From Cephalopachus bancanus (Eukaryota; Chordata; Mammalia; Primates; Tarsiidae): 64,000 bases of DNA. The position numbers were made by a program, and so were the translations under genes. This document shows positions 34,660-45,033 of this stretch, piece by piece (position 1 is the stretch's first letter; each line of letters starts with the position of its first letter). The stretch covers positions 2,542,001-2,606,000 of the forward strand of contig JAPVLO010000044.1 of NCBI GenBank assembly GCA_027257055.1, given 5' to 3'. Below the pieces are notes generated by a model. It was not told where the DNA came from. It saw only the letters and a list, made by a program, of their open reading frames with translations, and ran no database searches.

Positions 34660-35060
34660 CTTTAAAGGGAGAACAAAGTGAGTGGGATCAGAGTGTGCAA
34701 GGTGATGGCAGCGCCACCGCAGCCATTTATCACTGCCAGATGTGTGAAGGGTCAGGCTGTGGGGCACGCTGGGAGTGCCAGGGGGGCGCCCAGACCCCAG
34801 ACACGGCAAGAAATAACCTGTCCGGTCGGCAAGCAACCGCGGAAGGGCTGCCAGGCCCCTGATCTTAACAAAATGACAATGAGCTCTCTTTTTTGTCCAG
34901 GCCAGAAGGGGCTGGGGGCCAGGGTGGAGGCAGCGACAGCTTAATAAAGGGCCGTCAGTCAAAGCTCTAAAAATACCCTCCTGCTGCCAGCAGCCTCGCT
35001 CTCGCACCCGCCCGTGGGTTTTCTGCTGCCTGAATGGTCCCTCGGTGACGCACAAGGACA
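34660..35060. promoter_or_regulatory. Candidate conserved enhancer-like block
   Basis: A repeat-free, high-complexity block with an E-box-like cagatgtg, a MEF2-like ctaaaaatac (34967-34976), and homeodomain-type aatgacaat / tcagtcaaag motifs. A 208-codon minus-strand frame overlaps it but has no recognisable domain. The call is based on texture only. Confidence 0.25.
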
Positions 35061-35622
35061 AATGTTTGCCCAGAGAGGCCTGGTGTCAGGCAGCACACAT
35101 GGTCCAGTCCATGGCATTTGCCCTCTCCCCACCCCCACCCCTCCAGGTCCCTCTAATAGGAACACTAGGGTCCTGGGGTGAATACAGAAGGCAAGCCTCT
35201 ACCCTGGGCTTCTCCATCCACTGGGAGAGCTAGAACGCCAGCCACCTCTCCCTGCAGGTGGCACCCCACCCCAAAGTCAGCCAGGCTCCATAGGGCATCC
35301 CATTCTGAGGAAGGAGGCTCATTGCTGGCGCGGAAGCTGCCGCTCACATAGGGAGGCACTGCGGGTTTCAGGCAAGCCTCTGGTCTGGCACCTAGAACCA
35401 TCTGTGCTTCTGCTAAACACCCAGTTTGCTGAGGGAGGCCCAGCCCTGGTCCTTGGAGAGATTTCTGTACTTTCAGGCAAGCACAGCACCTGCCCTGCAT
35501 GCACTTCTGCTCTGGTGGAGAAGGCTCAGCTCTTGCCCTGAGGAGTCCCCGGTGGGCTGTGGGAGGTACACCTTCCCTAAATAGGTGACAATAGCAGGCC
35601 TTTGGCCAAAATGTCCTCACAG
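35061..35622. other. Unassigned single-copy DNA
   Basis: No feature recognised. Confidence 0.35.
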
Positions 35623-35765
35623 TCCAGCGCTCCTCAAATTTAACATGCCTCCGAATCACCGGGGAGCTTTAAAAATGCGACTTCTCATTCTGCAGGCCTG
35701 GGGCCAAGCCTGAGATTCTGCGCTTCTAAGAGGGTCCTGGGTGGTGTCAGTGCTGCTGGTGCCTG
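35623..35765 (+). mobile_element. MER5-type hAT element
   Basis: 'cagcgctcctcaaatttaac', 'ctccgaatcaccggggagct', 'ttaaaaatgcgacttctca' and 'cctgagattctgcgcttcta' match the MER5 order (cagtggttctcaaa, catcacctgggagct, aaatgcagattct). The right terminus is degraded. Confidence 0.78.
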
Positions 35766-35879
35766 AGCAGCCCTGAGAGTTGTGAGTTCTACAGTCTGTT
35801 CTGCTGAAGGAAAGAGCCCTGCGCTAGGGCCGAGAAGGGCTCCTTAAAGGATGTGGGGAAGAATCAGATGGGCAGAGAG

Positions 35880-36050
35880 AGGAGCCAAAGGGCTCTGGGT
35901 TCAAATTCTGGCTCTGGCATGTGTTCGCTGTGCGGTTTGGGGCAAGTTCTCTGACCGCTCTGAGGAGAGGACAACAGTGGGTGTGCCCACCCCCCAGGGT
36001 CGTGTGAGCAGATGGAGCACTGACACGCATCTGGCACATGGCAGGGGCTC
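35880..36050 (+). repeat. MIR
   Basis: 'ggctctgggttcaaattctg', 'gctctggcatgtgttcgctg', 'ggttcggggcaagtt'-like text and 'gcacatggcaggggctcaa' are the sense MIR landmarks. Confidence 0.78.
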
Positions 36051-36107
36051 AAGACATGCCAGCCACTGCGTTTATAAGAAACTGCAACCATTGTGCCCTG
36101 CGACCCG

Positions 36108-36149
36108 AGAGGCCAAAGTTACCATAAGGGAGAGGCCAAAGTTACCACT
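36108..36149. repeat. Tandem duplication, 23-bp period
   Basis: agaggccaaagttacca starts at 36108 and again at 36131, identical over 18 bases. Confidence 0.92.
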
Positions 36150-36204
36150 AGTGCCAAGTGAGGCCCGGGGAGTCGGGTGGCCCTGACGGCCTCGGCAAGC
36201 CCGC

Positions 36205-36345
36205 GACCTTTCTGAGCCTGTTTCCTCGCCCGTGACACGGGGATCACAGCACCGCCTGCCTCTGTAGCCAGGGTGAAAGGTCAGAGCACACACGCGAAGC
36301 TGCAGAGCGCAGCGCCTGGCACCCAGTGGGCGCTCAATAAAGCGC
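36205..36345 (+). repeat. MIR 3' part
   Basis: 'tctgagcctgtttcctcgcc', 'cgtgacacggggatcacagc' and 'ggcacccagtgggcgctcaa' then taaa. This is the 3' half of a sense MIR, directly upstream of the CpG island. Confidence 0.68.
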
Positions 36346-36830
36346 TCTGCCGGGGCGGGAGGGGGGGCGGCGTGGAGCGGCCCCCCGCGGCCCGAGGCCG
36401 GCAGAGCGGAGGAAGCCCGCGCGCCCGCCCCGCCCCGCCCCCACCCGGCCGCCTTTGAGCCCCGCGCCGCGCTTTGAAGTCCCAGATGGGCCTGCAGGAA
36501 AGAGGATCCCGCGCCCAGCCCCCCGCCCGCACCTGGATAAACACGCGCCGCCAGCCCCGCCGCCAGCCCGGGACCGACGGCCCGGCGGCAGGGACGGCCA
36601 GGCGGCCGGAGCGCCCGGCCGCGGCTACTTCAAAGCGCCCGCGGCCGCCCGCGGGCGGGACCCTAATCAGGCCCGGCTGCCGCCGCCTCCGCGAGGCGCC
36701 CCGCCCGCCCGCCCCGCCCCGCCATCTGCTCCGCGTTAGAGCGCGCCGCCGGGGGCAGGGCGGCGGGGACCCACGGCCGGCTCGGCCGGTCCGCGGGCGT
36801 CGGCTCAGCTAATTCCGCCACATCACGGCT
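36340..36830. promoter_or_regulatory. CpG island, candidate promoter
   Basis: The only strongly CpG-dense block of the window. It contains clustered GC boxes (ccgccccgccccgccc near 36426 and 36706), several ctttga/tcaaag TCF-like motifs (near 36453, 36472, 36630) and a cgccatctg YY1-like site (36720). No TATA box is clear. Two overlapping plus-strand frames of about 95-112 codons are Pro/Arg/Ala-rich as expected from GC content. Direction and transcript are unknown. It is bounded by MIR on the left and L2 on the right, so no conserved exon is evident. Confidence 0.7.
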
Positions 36831-36879
36831 TCAGCATGCGTTCCGTAATGCGGCACATCACTGCTTCATGAAGGCATTC

Positions 36880-37075
36880 ATTCACGCCGCAAGTCCTTAC
36901 GGAGCGCCCGGCACGCGCCATGTACTGTGCAGGCCAGGGAACTGCAGCTCGCTCATTCGTTTAACAGACGTTTGTTGAGCTCCTGAGATGGACTCTCAGC
37001 CTCTGGGGGTACAATTCAGTCACTCATTCATTCATTCAATGAGTCTGCTGTGTGCTAGCTGCTGTCAGCTCGCCT
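36880..37075 (-). repeat. L2 3' end, antisense
   Basis: 'aacagacgtttgttgagctc', 'ctctgggggtacaattcagt' and repeats of 'attcattcattcaa' are the antisense L2 landmarks. Two attcatt clusters may mean two overlapping fragments. Confidence 0.58.
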
Positions 37076-37127
37076 CGCTCCCGCCCCTAGCCACGCCCAG
37101 CCCACTGGCAAGCGCCTCCTAGCTCAC

Positions 37128-37345
37128 TTTTAGCGCTTGTTCTTTATTCCTGGAATGCCCTCTCTGCCCCGGACAAACTTCCTATTCAACCTTCAAGAGC
37201 CCAGTTCAAAAGTGTTCTTCTTTGTGAAGCCTGCCCGCTCCCCTCCCCCATCCTATGCACTGGGTGCCTCCCTCCCACTGAAGAACACGCAGCCTCGAAA
37301 GACAGTGATTTATTCCTTCTCAGGTTCTGTGTACCCCTCACAGAC
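37128..37345 (+). repeat. L2 3' region
   Basis: 'attcctggaatgccctctct', 'cttcctattcaaccttcaag', 'cttctttgtgaagcctgccc' and 'ttctgtgtacccctcacaga' are in sense L2 order. Confidence 0.8.
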
Positions 37346-37359
37346 TAGCGGCCCCAATC

Positions 37360-37510
37360 TGGGCCCTAGCCGGTGGCAGCTGTGTGACTCTTGTAGCCTC
37401 TCCGTGCCTCCGTTTTTTCATCTGGAATTTAAAAAGGACAAAATCCCCCTTGTAGGATTGTGGGAAATAAGGTGGGTCAAACACAAAGCCAGGCCTGGGT
37501 GAGTACCGGG
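37360..37510 (+). repeat. MIR
   Basis: 'agctgtgtgactcttgtagc', 'tctccgtgcctccgtttttt' and 'ttgtaggattgtgggaaata' are sense MIR landmarks. Confidence 0.66.
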
Positions 37511-37534
37511 TAAAAGGTAGCCATGGTTACCTGG

Positions 37535-37800
37535 TTCTTTCTACAGTCTTCTGGCTCCAGGAATCAGAGCTTAGTTCTCCTCCAGGAAGCCCTCCTGACC
37601 TCCTGAGACGGGCTTTCTCTCCTACTAGTGAGTTCCTGCCAGCCTCACTCAGCCTATTGGCTGCTGGCATCCAGCTGCTCCTGGATGCTTGTGACTTGCT
37701 AAGCCTGGATCCGGGACCCAGGCTCCAGAATGCAGGGAGCTGGCCCTGCAGCTCTGTTCTCCCCTGCGATGACTGGCACATTGCTTAGCACAGCGAACAC
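37535..37800 (+). repeat. L2 fragments
   Basis: 'ctcctccaggaagccctcct' and, further on, 'gactggcacattgcttagca' correspond to two ordered L2 3' landmarks, with diverged sequence between. Confidence 0.55.
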
Positions 37801-39949
37801 CCTGGATCCACAGCCGAGGGTCCCCCTCAGGCCCTTGCTCTGCCCAGCCGGGGTTGTGAGCTAGGAGGGCTGCTTGGGGACTGGGCTGTAGCTCCCGGGT
37901 TGCAAAGAGTGCCTGAGGCGGGCTCTTCACCCACAGGAGGGGCGGAGGCTCAAGTGCCAGTCATGCCAACCTACCGGCTGTTGCATACCCAAGAGTTGAG
38001 CATAGTCAGACCTCAGCTTTGAGAGCCACCGAGGGCTTCCTGAAACCCCGGAAGCACTGAGGCAACTTCAGGGAGTGAAGCAAGGACGCCTGTCAAGGAA
38101 GCCAGAAGGCTGCCACACCCAGGATCATGAACAGCTTTGAGGAGTATGGTTTCCCAGAGACACTGGCAGAAGGCCTGGAAGAACACTGGACCCCTGAGGT
38201 CGTGACCCTCCTGGGCCCTCAGGCCCTCCCTCCCTCCCTTCTCTTCTCCCTCTCCTTCCTGCTGGCACACGGTCTCTGTCCCTGCTGTGGCCTCCGTTTC
38301 TCTCTTGGCCCATTGGTCACCTGTGGGGCAGTGGGAGGGACTTGGAAGATGAGGTACTTGGAGAAGTCCCAATTGCAGGGTGTGTAGACAGTAACTGGGC
38401 TGTAGGTGTTGGGGGTGGGAGGAGACACTTGTTTCTAAGCTACAGACTTGTAACAAAAGACCGAGTTCGAGTGCTGACCTAGTCGCTTATTAGCTCCCAG
38501 ACATGGTGGGGGTCTCCTGAACAGAGCAGTGAGAGGATCTCTGGAACAGAGTGCATGCCTTCCCACCACTCTCCAAGCACACATTCTCACTCCCCAGGGG
38601 AAGGTCCCGCTTGGGAGTGGGTCCCACGCACATTGGAGCAGGGCTCGTGCCGAGTCTTCTCCTGTGGAGTGGGCTTTCTGGGAGTGCAGCCGTCTCAGGG
38701 CAGGATCCCCAGGGGAGACCGGCTGGACAGGGATGCATCTGGGGAAGGCGGTCCCCGAAAGGGTGTGATCTCACCCAAGTCCTGCAAAAGCAACTTCAGC
38801 CTGATCCTTCTTGCAGGGGCCAGGAGGGCCACTACACTCCTGCGTGTCCCAGTCCCAAGTAAGGGCTTCCAGAATCCTGCCCCAGGGTGGAAGGTTAACT
38901 CCACTGTGGACAACGTGAGCTGTGATGAGTCCTCCAGAGCACAGGTGCAGGTGCCAACCCTGGCAGCACAGAAGTGGGCCTGGCTGCTCAGAGATGGTAA
39001 AAACGGTCCCGGGGCACTGGGCTGGGAATTGACGCGGTCAACCAGTGCAGCTCACCTGAGGTCTCCTCCGTAGACTGCAGCCCCCAGAACACCTTCCGGG
39101 AAAAGAGCCCCCTGGGGGCAATCCCAGGTGTGGCAGCAGAACAGTTTCATGGATGTTCCGGATAGGTCCAAAGTGTCCCCGTGGACCCGGGGCTCACTGT
39201 CAGAGCACCTGGTGCCTCCAGCAGGTGCCATGGCACATGTGGCCTGAGGGGCTGGTTCATAAAATCGTGATTTGACCAAGTTACTGACCAATGACAAAAA
39301 CTGCCTCTAACAATCCTCATGCTAATTAGCAAATCCTGGTGTTGATTTTGTTAACAATATTTGAGGATGTAGATTTCTGATTACTTTACCACCCCTGGCA
39401 GGGGCACATGTGCAGATGCACAGCATGTACATGGCACAACTCCAGGAGGTGCCACAACAAAGCTACAGGGCAAATAACAGCCTCTGAAACTTTGTAGCAC
39501 CCAACTTGCTCAACTTACTCCTTGCAGCCCAGAGCCCAACATTATGGATTTCCTGATTCCAGTCACTCTGACGCCCACCTGGGATGAGGAGCAAGCCACC
39601 TTGTGCTCACATATTCATCCCATGGTCACTGATGAAGCGTTTTTAAGGTCATCACACAGGCAATAAAGCAAGCACTTAGTCCCTGCCATGCCCAGCACAT
39701 GCCAAACTCAGCACACAGTACTGCTATTTTGATTTTGCCACCAGCATTTTTCTGCCCTGACACCAACACAGAATGGACTCTGGACTTCAGGGTCCCCGCC
39801 CCCCAGCTTTGGAGACCCTGCTAGGTGACCCCAGCAGGCCTGGAATCCTCACCCCAGCCCGGGCTCCCAACCCTCAGGTCTCTGCTCCCATTAAGAATGC
39901 CCCCAACCCACCCCCAAGCCAGTCACTTCCCTTGGGGAGAGAAAGGGTT
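37801..39949. other. Repeat-poor 2.1-kb stretch, no gene recognised
   Basis: A pyrimidine-rich run occurs near 38220-38260. Overlapping plus-strand frames (38490-39073) are composition-like. 39280-39380 is AT-rich and of unique texture. Confidence 0.35.
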
Positions 39950-40290
39950 AGATCACCGTGTCCCTTCTCCTCTCAGGGTTCAAAGCTTCCGACAGCCCCC
40001 ACGTGGCTGGCTTGATTTGCTTCTTATCTTTAATTTTTTTTTTTAATCGGGCAGATTCCCTCCGGTTACTTTTTCCACAGCATCTTACAGCATCTTTGGA
40101 GCGGGCAACAAAAGCATTCTTTTTGGAGCCGGCGGGGGGGCCGGGGCAGAGCCACTTCAAAGGGAATGCAAAGCGGCAGCCATGTCCCTGTCATTGTCCT
40201 CCCCCGTGTGTCTGCCCCCCATTGTCCTGAGGCCGCCCTGAATAGGCAGGCACAAAGGCCACACGTTCAAAGTGGGCACCACACGCTCCA
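39950..40290. promoter_or_regulatory. Candidate conserved enhancer-like block
   Basis: A repeat-free block with a GATA-type cttatctttaa, two cattgtcc SOX-like sites (about 40192 and 40220), an oct-like aatgcaaa (40166), and a nuclear-receptor-like 'aaggccacacgttcaaag'. Placed 3 kb right of the CpG island. No alignment was possible. Confidence 0.3.
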
Positions 40291-40380
40291 TCAGAAGGCC
40301 AGCCTTTGCCTCCGCTCCCGCCTTCATCCTCACACACACAGGTTTCCAGCCAGGGAGGGGAGCAGCCTTGAAGTGGCTTT

Positions 40381-40388
40381 CCTCTCTC

Positions 40389-40424
<36 letters not shown>

Positions 40425-40470
40425 CTGTTGTTTCTCTCTCTCTCATACTTTCTCTCTCTCTCTCTCCCTG
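40381..40470. repeat. (CT)n simple repeat
   Basis: A CT dinucleotide run with short interruptions (cctgttgtttc, catacttt). It explains Leu/Ser and Arg/Glu open frames here. Confidence 0.97.
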
Positions 40471-40734
40471 AGCCAAACTTAGGATTCCGTTTTGAAGCAG
40501 CCCCTGATTGGCAACTTTCCCTCTTACAGGGAGCAAGCAGCATTCACTGAGGCTGCAGGCCTGCTTAGGACTGCCAGGCTTTCTCATGGGTAGGACTGCT
40601 TGCCCCTCTGGAGAGCAGGTGAGTCACGTGACGGGCACCAGAGGCTCTGAGACTTGCTGGCTACGTGGGAATTTAGAGGCAGATTAGCCGATATTGACTT
40701 TTTTTTTTAATTTTCTTTTTCCGGGAGCATAGAT

Positions 40735-40890
40735 GCAAGTTGCCCCCAAACCTCGATTTCATAGGAGAGAAATCTGAGGCCCAGCAAGGGGGGCCAGCTT
40801 GCCTTAGGCCTCACAGCAAAGCTGGGGCAGAGCGAGGGTGGAAACCAAGTGTTCTGACCCCAAGTCCAGGGCTCTTACTGCCTGGTGCCC
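40735..40890 (-). repeat. MIR, antisense
   Basis: 'cgatttcataggagagaaat', 'ctgaggcccagcaagggggg', 'gccttaggcctcacagcaaa' and 'ccaagtgttctgaccccaag' are antisense MIR landmarks. Confidence 0.75.
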
Positions 40891-41234
40891 GAGGAAAGCC
40901 CCTGAGCCAGAGGACAGCTGCAGGCCTTGGCTGTGCATGGGCCACTGGGTCACCATAGGGACATCATCAGGTCACCACAGGGACCATCTCTCTGTAGGGA
41001 GGTTCAGCAAGGCTGGTGCTCATATGTCATCCCTCTAAACCAGCTCTGAGCATGCCGCCCTCCTGGAAGCCAACTCCAGAGACACCGTGCAGGTGCAGGC
41101 AGCAATCTCAAGCCAACAGAGGGCACATCAGAGCCAGGATCCTGAGGTCCGGGGGCTTCATGAAGATGAAGAAAATGGCAGAATGGACGCACGAAGAGGA
41201 AAAATGTGAGCCTAACAGCAACACTGGTAAGAAT

Positions 41235-41455
41235 AGCCATCGCTTCTTGACTGTGGGTACCACGCGCCCAGCACTTGACATAGCATCAGACTCCACCCAA
41301 TCATCCTGAGGGAGAAAGAGATACTATTATTGTCCCCACTGAGGGAGAAGGCGGCCAAGGCTCAGAGAGGCTAAGTAACTTGGCCAGAGTCACACAGCTG
41401 GTTAGGGACAGAGCTGAGATTTGAATCCAGCTCTGCCAGACTCAGTGGCACATTA
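41235..41455 (-). repeat. MIR, antisense, well preserved
   Basis: 'gatactattattgtccccac', 'ggctcagagaggctaagtaa', 'cttggccagagtcacacagc' and 'tttgaatccagctctgccag' are in order. Confidence 0.88.
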
Positions 41456-42184
41456 AACAGCATTCAGCCTTTAGTCCTGGGTCCTCCTCAGAAGCACACC
41501 GCATGAAGTGTCTCAGGATCAGCTCCTTCGAAATGTGGGCAAAGGGAATAATGCCCTCCTCCAGTTGTCAGTGAACCTGAACTGAGGGACTCGGTGGCAT
41601 CCCTGGCCCTGGGGTCAGAAGCTGCAGGGCAGGGGACCAGGCAGGGCAGACCCCACCCTCAGGAGCCCAAGGGGCTGCAGGAAAGGTGGGAGATACTTGT
41701 GTGGGAGCCGTCTGGCCACGTCAGCTGAGTTCCCAGAGCCAACCCAACGTTGGATTCCCTCACCTGAGCTGTGACACCTGGGGCCGGCAGCGGCATCTGC
41801 CTCATTGGAAAAGAGCCTCAGGAGTAGCCAGCACCCAGCTCAGGACGTGGCGTGGCGGTTGTTGCTTGATAAAACAAGAAAGCAGGGCAGGAGCAAGGCC
41901 CCAGCTGAGGCCTGACTGTCAGCCCTGCGGGAAGAGAAACTGGGGGGCCGTGGGAGAGAGCAAGACTTGGGGACCAGGAGCGGTGGGGGGTGGGGGTGGG
42001 GAGGAGATGAACTGCAAGTGCAAGGAGCAGACCTAACCTCGGGGTGGCTTTGAGGACAGTTCTGAAAGGAATCCAGTCCCAGCGAGATCAAGGAGAGGCA
42101 GAGCCCGGCAGCCGTAGATGGGACAGGCTTTAAGGACTGGGCTGGGTTGCTGGGGGCACTGGGCACAGCCTCACCAGGCTGGGA
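41456..42184. other. Unassigned GC-rich DNA
   Basis: No feature recognised. A G-rich run (ggtggggggtgggggtgggg) near 41982 could form a G-quadruplex. Confidence 0.4.
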
Positions 42185-42290
42185 CTCGAGATCCAGCTCA
42201 GCCAACGGCTTGCTGTGTGACCAGGGGCAGGTGAAGCCTCTCTCTAAGCTCGGCTTCCCTCGCCTGTGAAGGGAAGGGGGTGATCGAGCT
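42185..42290 (+). repeat. MIR
   Basis: 'gagatccagctcagccaacg', 'gcttgctgtgtgaccagggg' and 'cttccctcgcctgtgaaggg' are sense MIR landmarks. Confidence 0.66.
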
Positions 42291-43076
42291 TCAGGAAGAC
42301 CTGCTCCTGTGCTCCAGAAAAGGCCTGGGGACACAGTCCACCAAGAGGACAGACCCCTGTCATCAACTGCAACCATGCGGCCCCCAAAATGGGCCCTCAC
42401 TTAAGGGTGCATGGGAACACAGGTGTGTGGGCTCTAAAGGATCAACATTGCCATGAGATGTGCTTGAACACAGATGCACAGGCGCACATCAGCTGGTGTC
42501 AGGTTTTGATGAAGATGAAGAACAGCCCAATCATGCCCCCAAGGAATTTCCAGCTGGTGGGGAGACAAGCACAGAGAGGAGCCTCTGGGGAGTGGAGTGA
42601 CAAAGGTCTCTCCAGGGCCAGGAGGAGCTTGGGCTGGGACCCAGACTCTCTTTTTCTTTCATACACTTGGAGCCCGAAGCCACCCCTAAGACACCCATCG
42701 GCTCCAGAACTCACTCATGGCCGCTGGCCTGTGGTTGGGATGCCCAGAATGAGCTTCCTCCAGGCACAGAGATGGAAATGCCTATACGCGGCACAAACCA
42801 GGGGCTTCCTGGTCATCTTTCTGGAACTCTGGACAAGTTCTACAGGTCGAAATGCCAGTAAAAATGTGAATAACAGCTCATCTTGTGCAAGGACTGTGCG
42901 AATCGTGCTAGACACGTTCTGTCTATTCACCAGTTAACACCAAGACAAAGGGCCACGGCTGAAGCCAAAGCCAGGCTGCCCTGCTTACAGGCAGGGCCTT
43001 AACAGTTCCTGAAGGAATCCATTCCCAGCAAGACCAATAGTTGGCCAGGCCAGCTTCCCAGGGAGGCAGGACACCA
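42291..43076. other. Unassigned single-copy DNA
   Basis: No feature recognised. 'aaggaatccattcccagca' (43014) resembles 'aaggaatccagtcccagcg' (42066), two copies of an unnamed short sequence about 0.95 kb apart. Confidence 0.35.
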
Positions 43077-43560
43077 CTAATTAATTTCTTAAGAGGAGCC
43101 CAGAAAGAAACTGGGACTTAGAAGGGGTTTCCCTGCTTTTGCCCACAGCCTCCGGACTCCTGGGGCAATTCCTGGAGGGAATTCCATCTCCGTGTTCCGG
43201 GCACACAGCTCTGCGTAATCTTATTCCCCAAAACAAATCAGACTAATGAAATCTCCCCTTTCTATAAAGGAACGCACAGAGGAAGCAGCTGAGTGTAAAC
43301 AGTTGTAGTGTCGCCTGTTTAGACACCATTGACTTTCAAATCAGCTTGCTTCATCCCGCATGGCAGAAACAGAGTCAAAATGCAAATGTAGCATAAACGA
43401 CTCTATAATAAATGCTCATTCAACATTTATTCTTTCTCAAATCATCTCTTAAAGCCCTTTCATGCTAATGTCTAGGAGATGTGACATTAGAAAAATTGCT
43501 TTGACATGCTAAGGGGCTCCAAGATTAACAGAAAAAGAAAGGACAAGATAAAGCTTGCAG
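43077..43560. promoter_or_regulatory. Strongest enhancer-like block (AT-rich, repeat-free)
   Basis: About 480 bp of AT-rich, complex DNA inside GC-rich surroundings. Visible motifs: a homeodomain taattaattt (43078), a forkhead gtaaaca (43295-43301), the octamer atgcaaat (43380-43387), several taatg/cattag sites, and 'attgctttgacatgc' (43495). The texture is like a deeply conserved developmental enhancer. I cannot align it. Confidence 0.35.
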
Positions 43561-44024
43561 AAGACTATTTCAGAGGAATCCTGCCCGCCTTTGAAAGTGC
43601 TCCAAGGTTGCTGCGCATTTCAGCTTGTTGGCATACATGTAAATGAAGTGCCACAAAAGTCCTCGGCTAAGTCCCACTCCAGTGAAAGCTCCCAGCTCCC
43701 GGCACGGTGACAGGCAGGGTGGCCAGACTTCAGTGCAGCCACTGAAGAGGGCCAAGGGGGCTTTCTTGTCCTGAAGACAGAGGGCTCAGACTCCAGCCCA
43801 AGCCACAGGATAGGAAGGTCAGGGTGGAGAACGGTTGATGTGGCCAGCACCTGGCTGCGTTGCTGCAAAAAACGACGTCTGCATCCTCTATCCACGAATT
43901 ACCCAGCCCTGCCCAGCTGCTGACCCAACCCCGCCCTTGCCTCTTCCGTGTTGTGTGTGCTTGGCTGACCACTCGGGTCCTCTCTTTAAGCTGGAGATTA
44001 CTAGAGCACCCACTTAGGCTTCAG
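43561..44024. other. Unassigned single-copy DNA
   Basis: No feature recognised. Confidence 0.35.
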
Positions 44025-44100
44025 TGATACCGTTCATGTGGAGTGCTTGGTGCCACGACTGACACTTAGTAAGGGCTCAAGAAAGTGTGGTTGATGGCTG
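44025..44100 (+). repeat. MIR 3' end
   Basis: 'cttggtgccacgactgacac' and 'ttagtaagggctcaagaaag' resemble the last part of a sense MIR. Confidence 0.48.
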
Positions 44101-44323
44101 GACTATGCTTTGGTCTTTGCCAGTCCTGCTGATGCCGTGTTGGAGGCAGAATGCAGAAGAAGCCCCGCGTGGGAGGAGAGTGGAGCTGTCTCGGATGAAG
44201 TCACCTAGACCCTGACAGGCTCAGTGGCTGTCCAGCACCCCCAGCTGCAGAGGGGTAAGGTCACGGCCATGTCTGCTGTGTAGTCTGCATTGCTGCCCTC
44301 GGAATTAAAGACTTGCATGACAT

Positions 44324-44610
44324 GGCCGGGTTCGGTGGCTCAGCCTGTAATCCCAGCACTTTGGGAGGCTGAGGCAAGCGGATTGCCTGAGCCCTGGGGT
44401 TCGAGACCGACCCGGGTGACCTGGTGAGACCTCGTCTCTTACAAAAATTAGCCAGGCATGGTAGCGCACGCCTATAGTTCCGGCTACTTGGAAGGCTGAG
44501 GCAAAAGGATCACAGGAGTCTAGTAGGTCGAGGCTGCGGCAGCCGGGAGCATGCCACTGCACTCCAGTCTGGACGACAGAGTGAGACTCCAACTCAAAAA
44601 AAAAAAAAAA
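44324..44610 (+). mobile_element. Lineage-specific Alu with perfect 17-bp TSD
   Basis: Full length, with A box tggctcagcctg, B box ggttcgagacc and the earlier right arm 'agccgggagcatgccac'. aaagacttgcatgacat is duplicated exactly at 44307-44323 and 44611-44627. The next Alu, 130 bp away, is in opposite orientation. Confidence 0.97.
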
Positions 44611-44733
44611 AAAGACTTGCATGACATCCCAGCACTATATTCTCGAGCAAGGTGGTTGCGTGGTGGACACCATTCTTAGTTCCTGGAGTGTCTTGGAGCT
44701 CCCTAGAGAGAAGGGAAGGAACAGTCACGAAGC

Positions 44734-44740
<7 letters not shown>

Positions 44741-44764
<24 letters not shown>

Positions 44765-45033
44765 GAGTTGGAGTCTCACTCTGTCGCCCAGACTGGAGTG
44801 CAGTGGCCGCTCCTGGCCACCGCAGCCTCGACCTGCTGGGCTCCGGCGATCTTTCCGCCTCAGCCTTCCAAGTAGCCGGAATTACAGGCATGCGCTACCA
44901 CGCCCAGCTGATTTTTTGATTGATTGTGAGATGAGGTCTCGCTGCCCAGGCGGGACTCAAACCCGCAGGATCAGACAATCCACTCACCTCAGCCTCCCAA
45001 AGTGCTGGGATTACAGGCTGAGCCACCGAGCCT
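44741..45033 (-). mobile_element. Lineage-specific Alu, antisense
   Basis: A long T run, then 'gagttggagtctcactctgt' to 'gctgagccaccgagcctggc'. On the minus strand it shows the shortened A box and the 'gggcagcgagacc' deletion but keeps 'gcactttggg', so it is intermediate between the derived groups. Flanks aagcgcctt and gagcgcctt are a near-perfect duplication. With the Alu at 44324 it forms a close inverted pair. Confidence 0.94.

Noticed and set aside
34435..35061. 208-codon minus-strand frame
   Set aside because: Begins in a CA repeat and crosses a regulatory-looking block; no family resemblance.
36455..36812. Pro/Arg/Ala-rich frames in the CpG island
   Set aside because: Long frames are expected in very GC-rich DNA. 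Two phases are open at once, and neither resembles a known N terminus.
40330..40587. Arg/Glu-rich minus-strand frame
   Set aside because: It is the antisense of a CT repeat.
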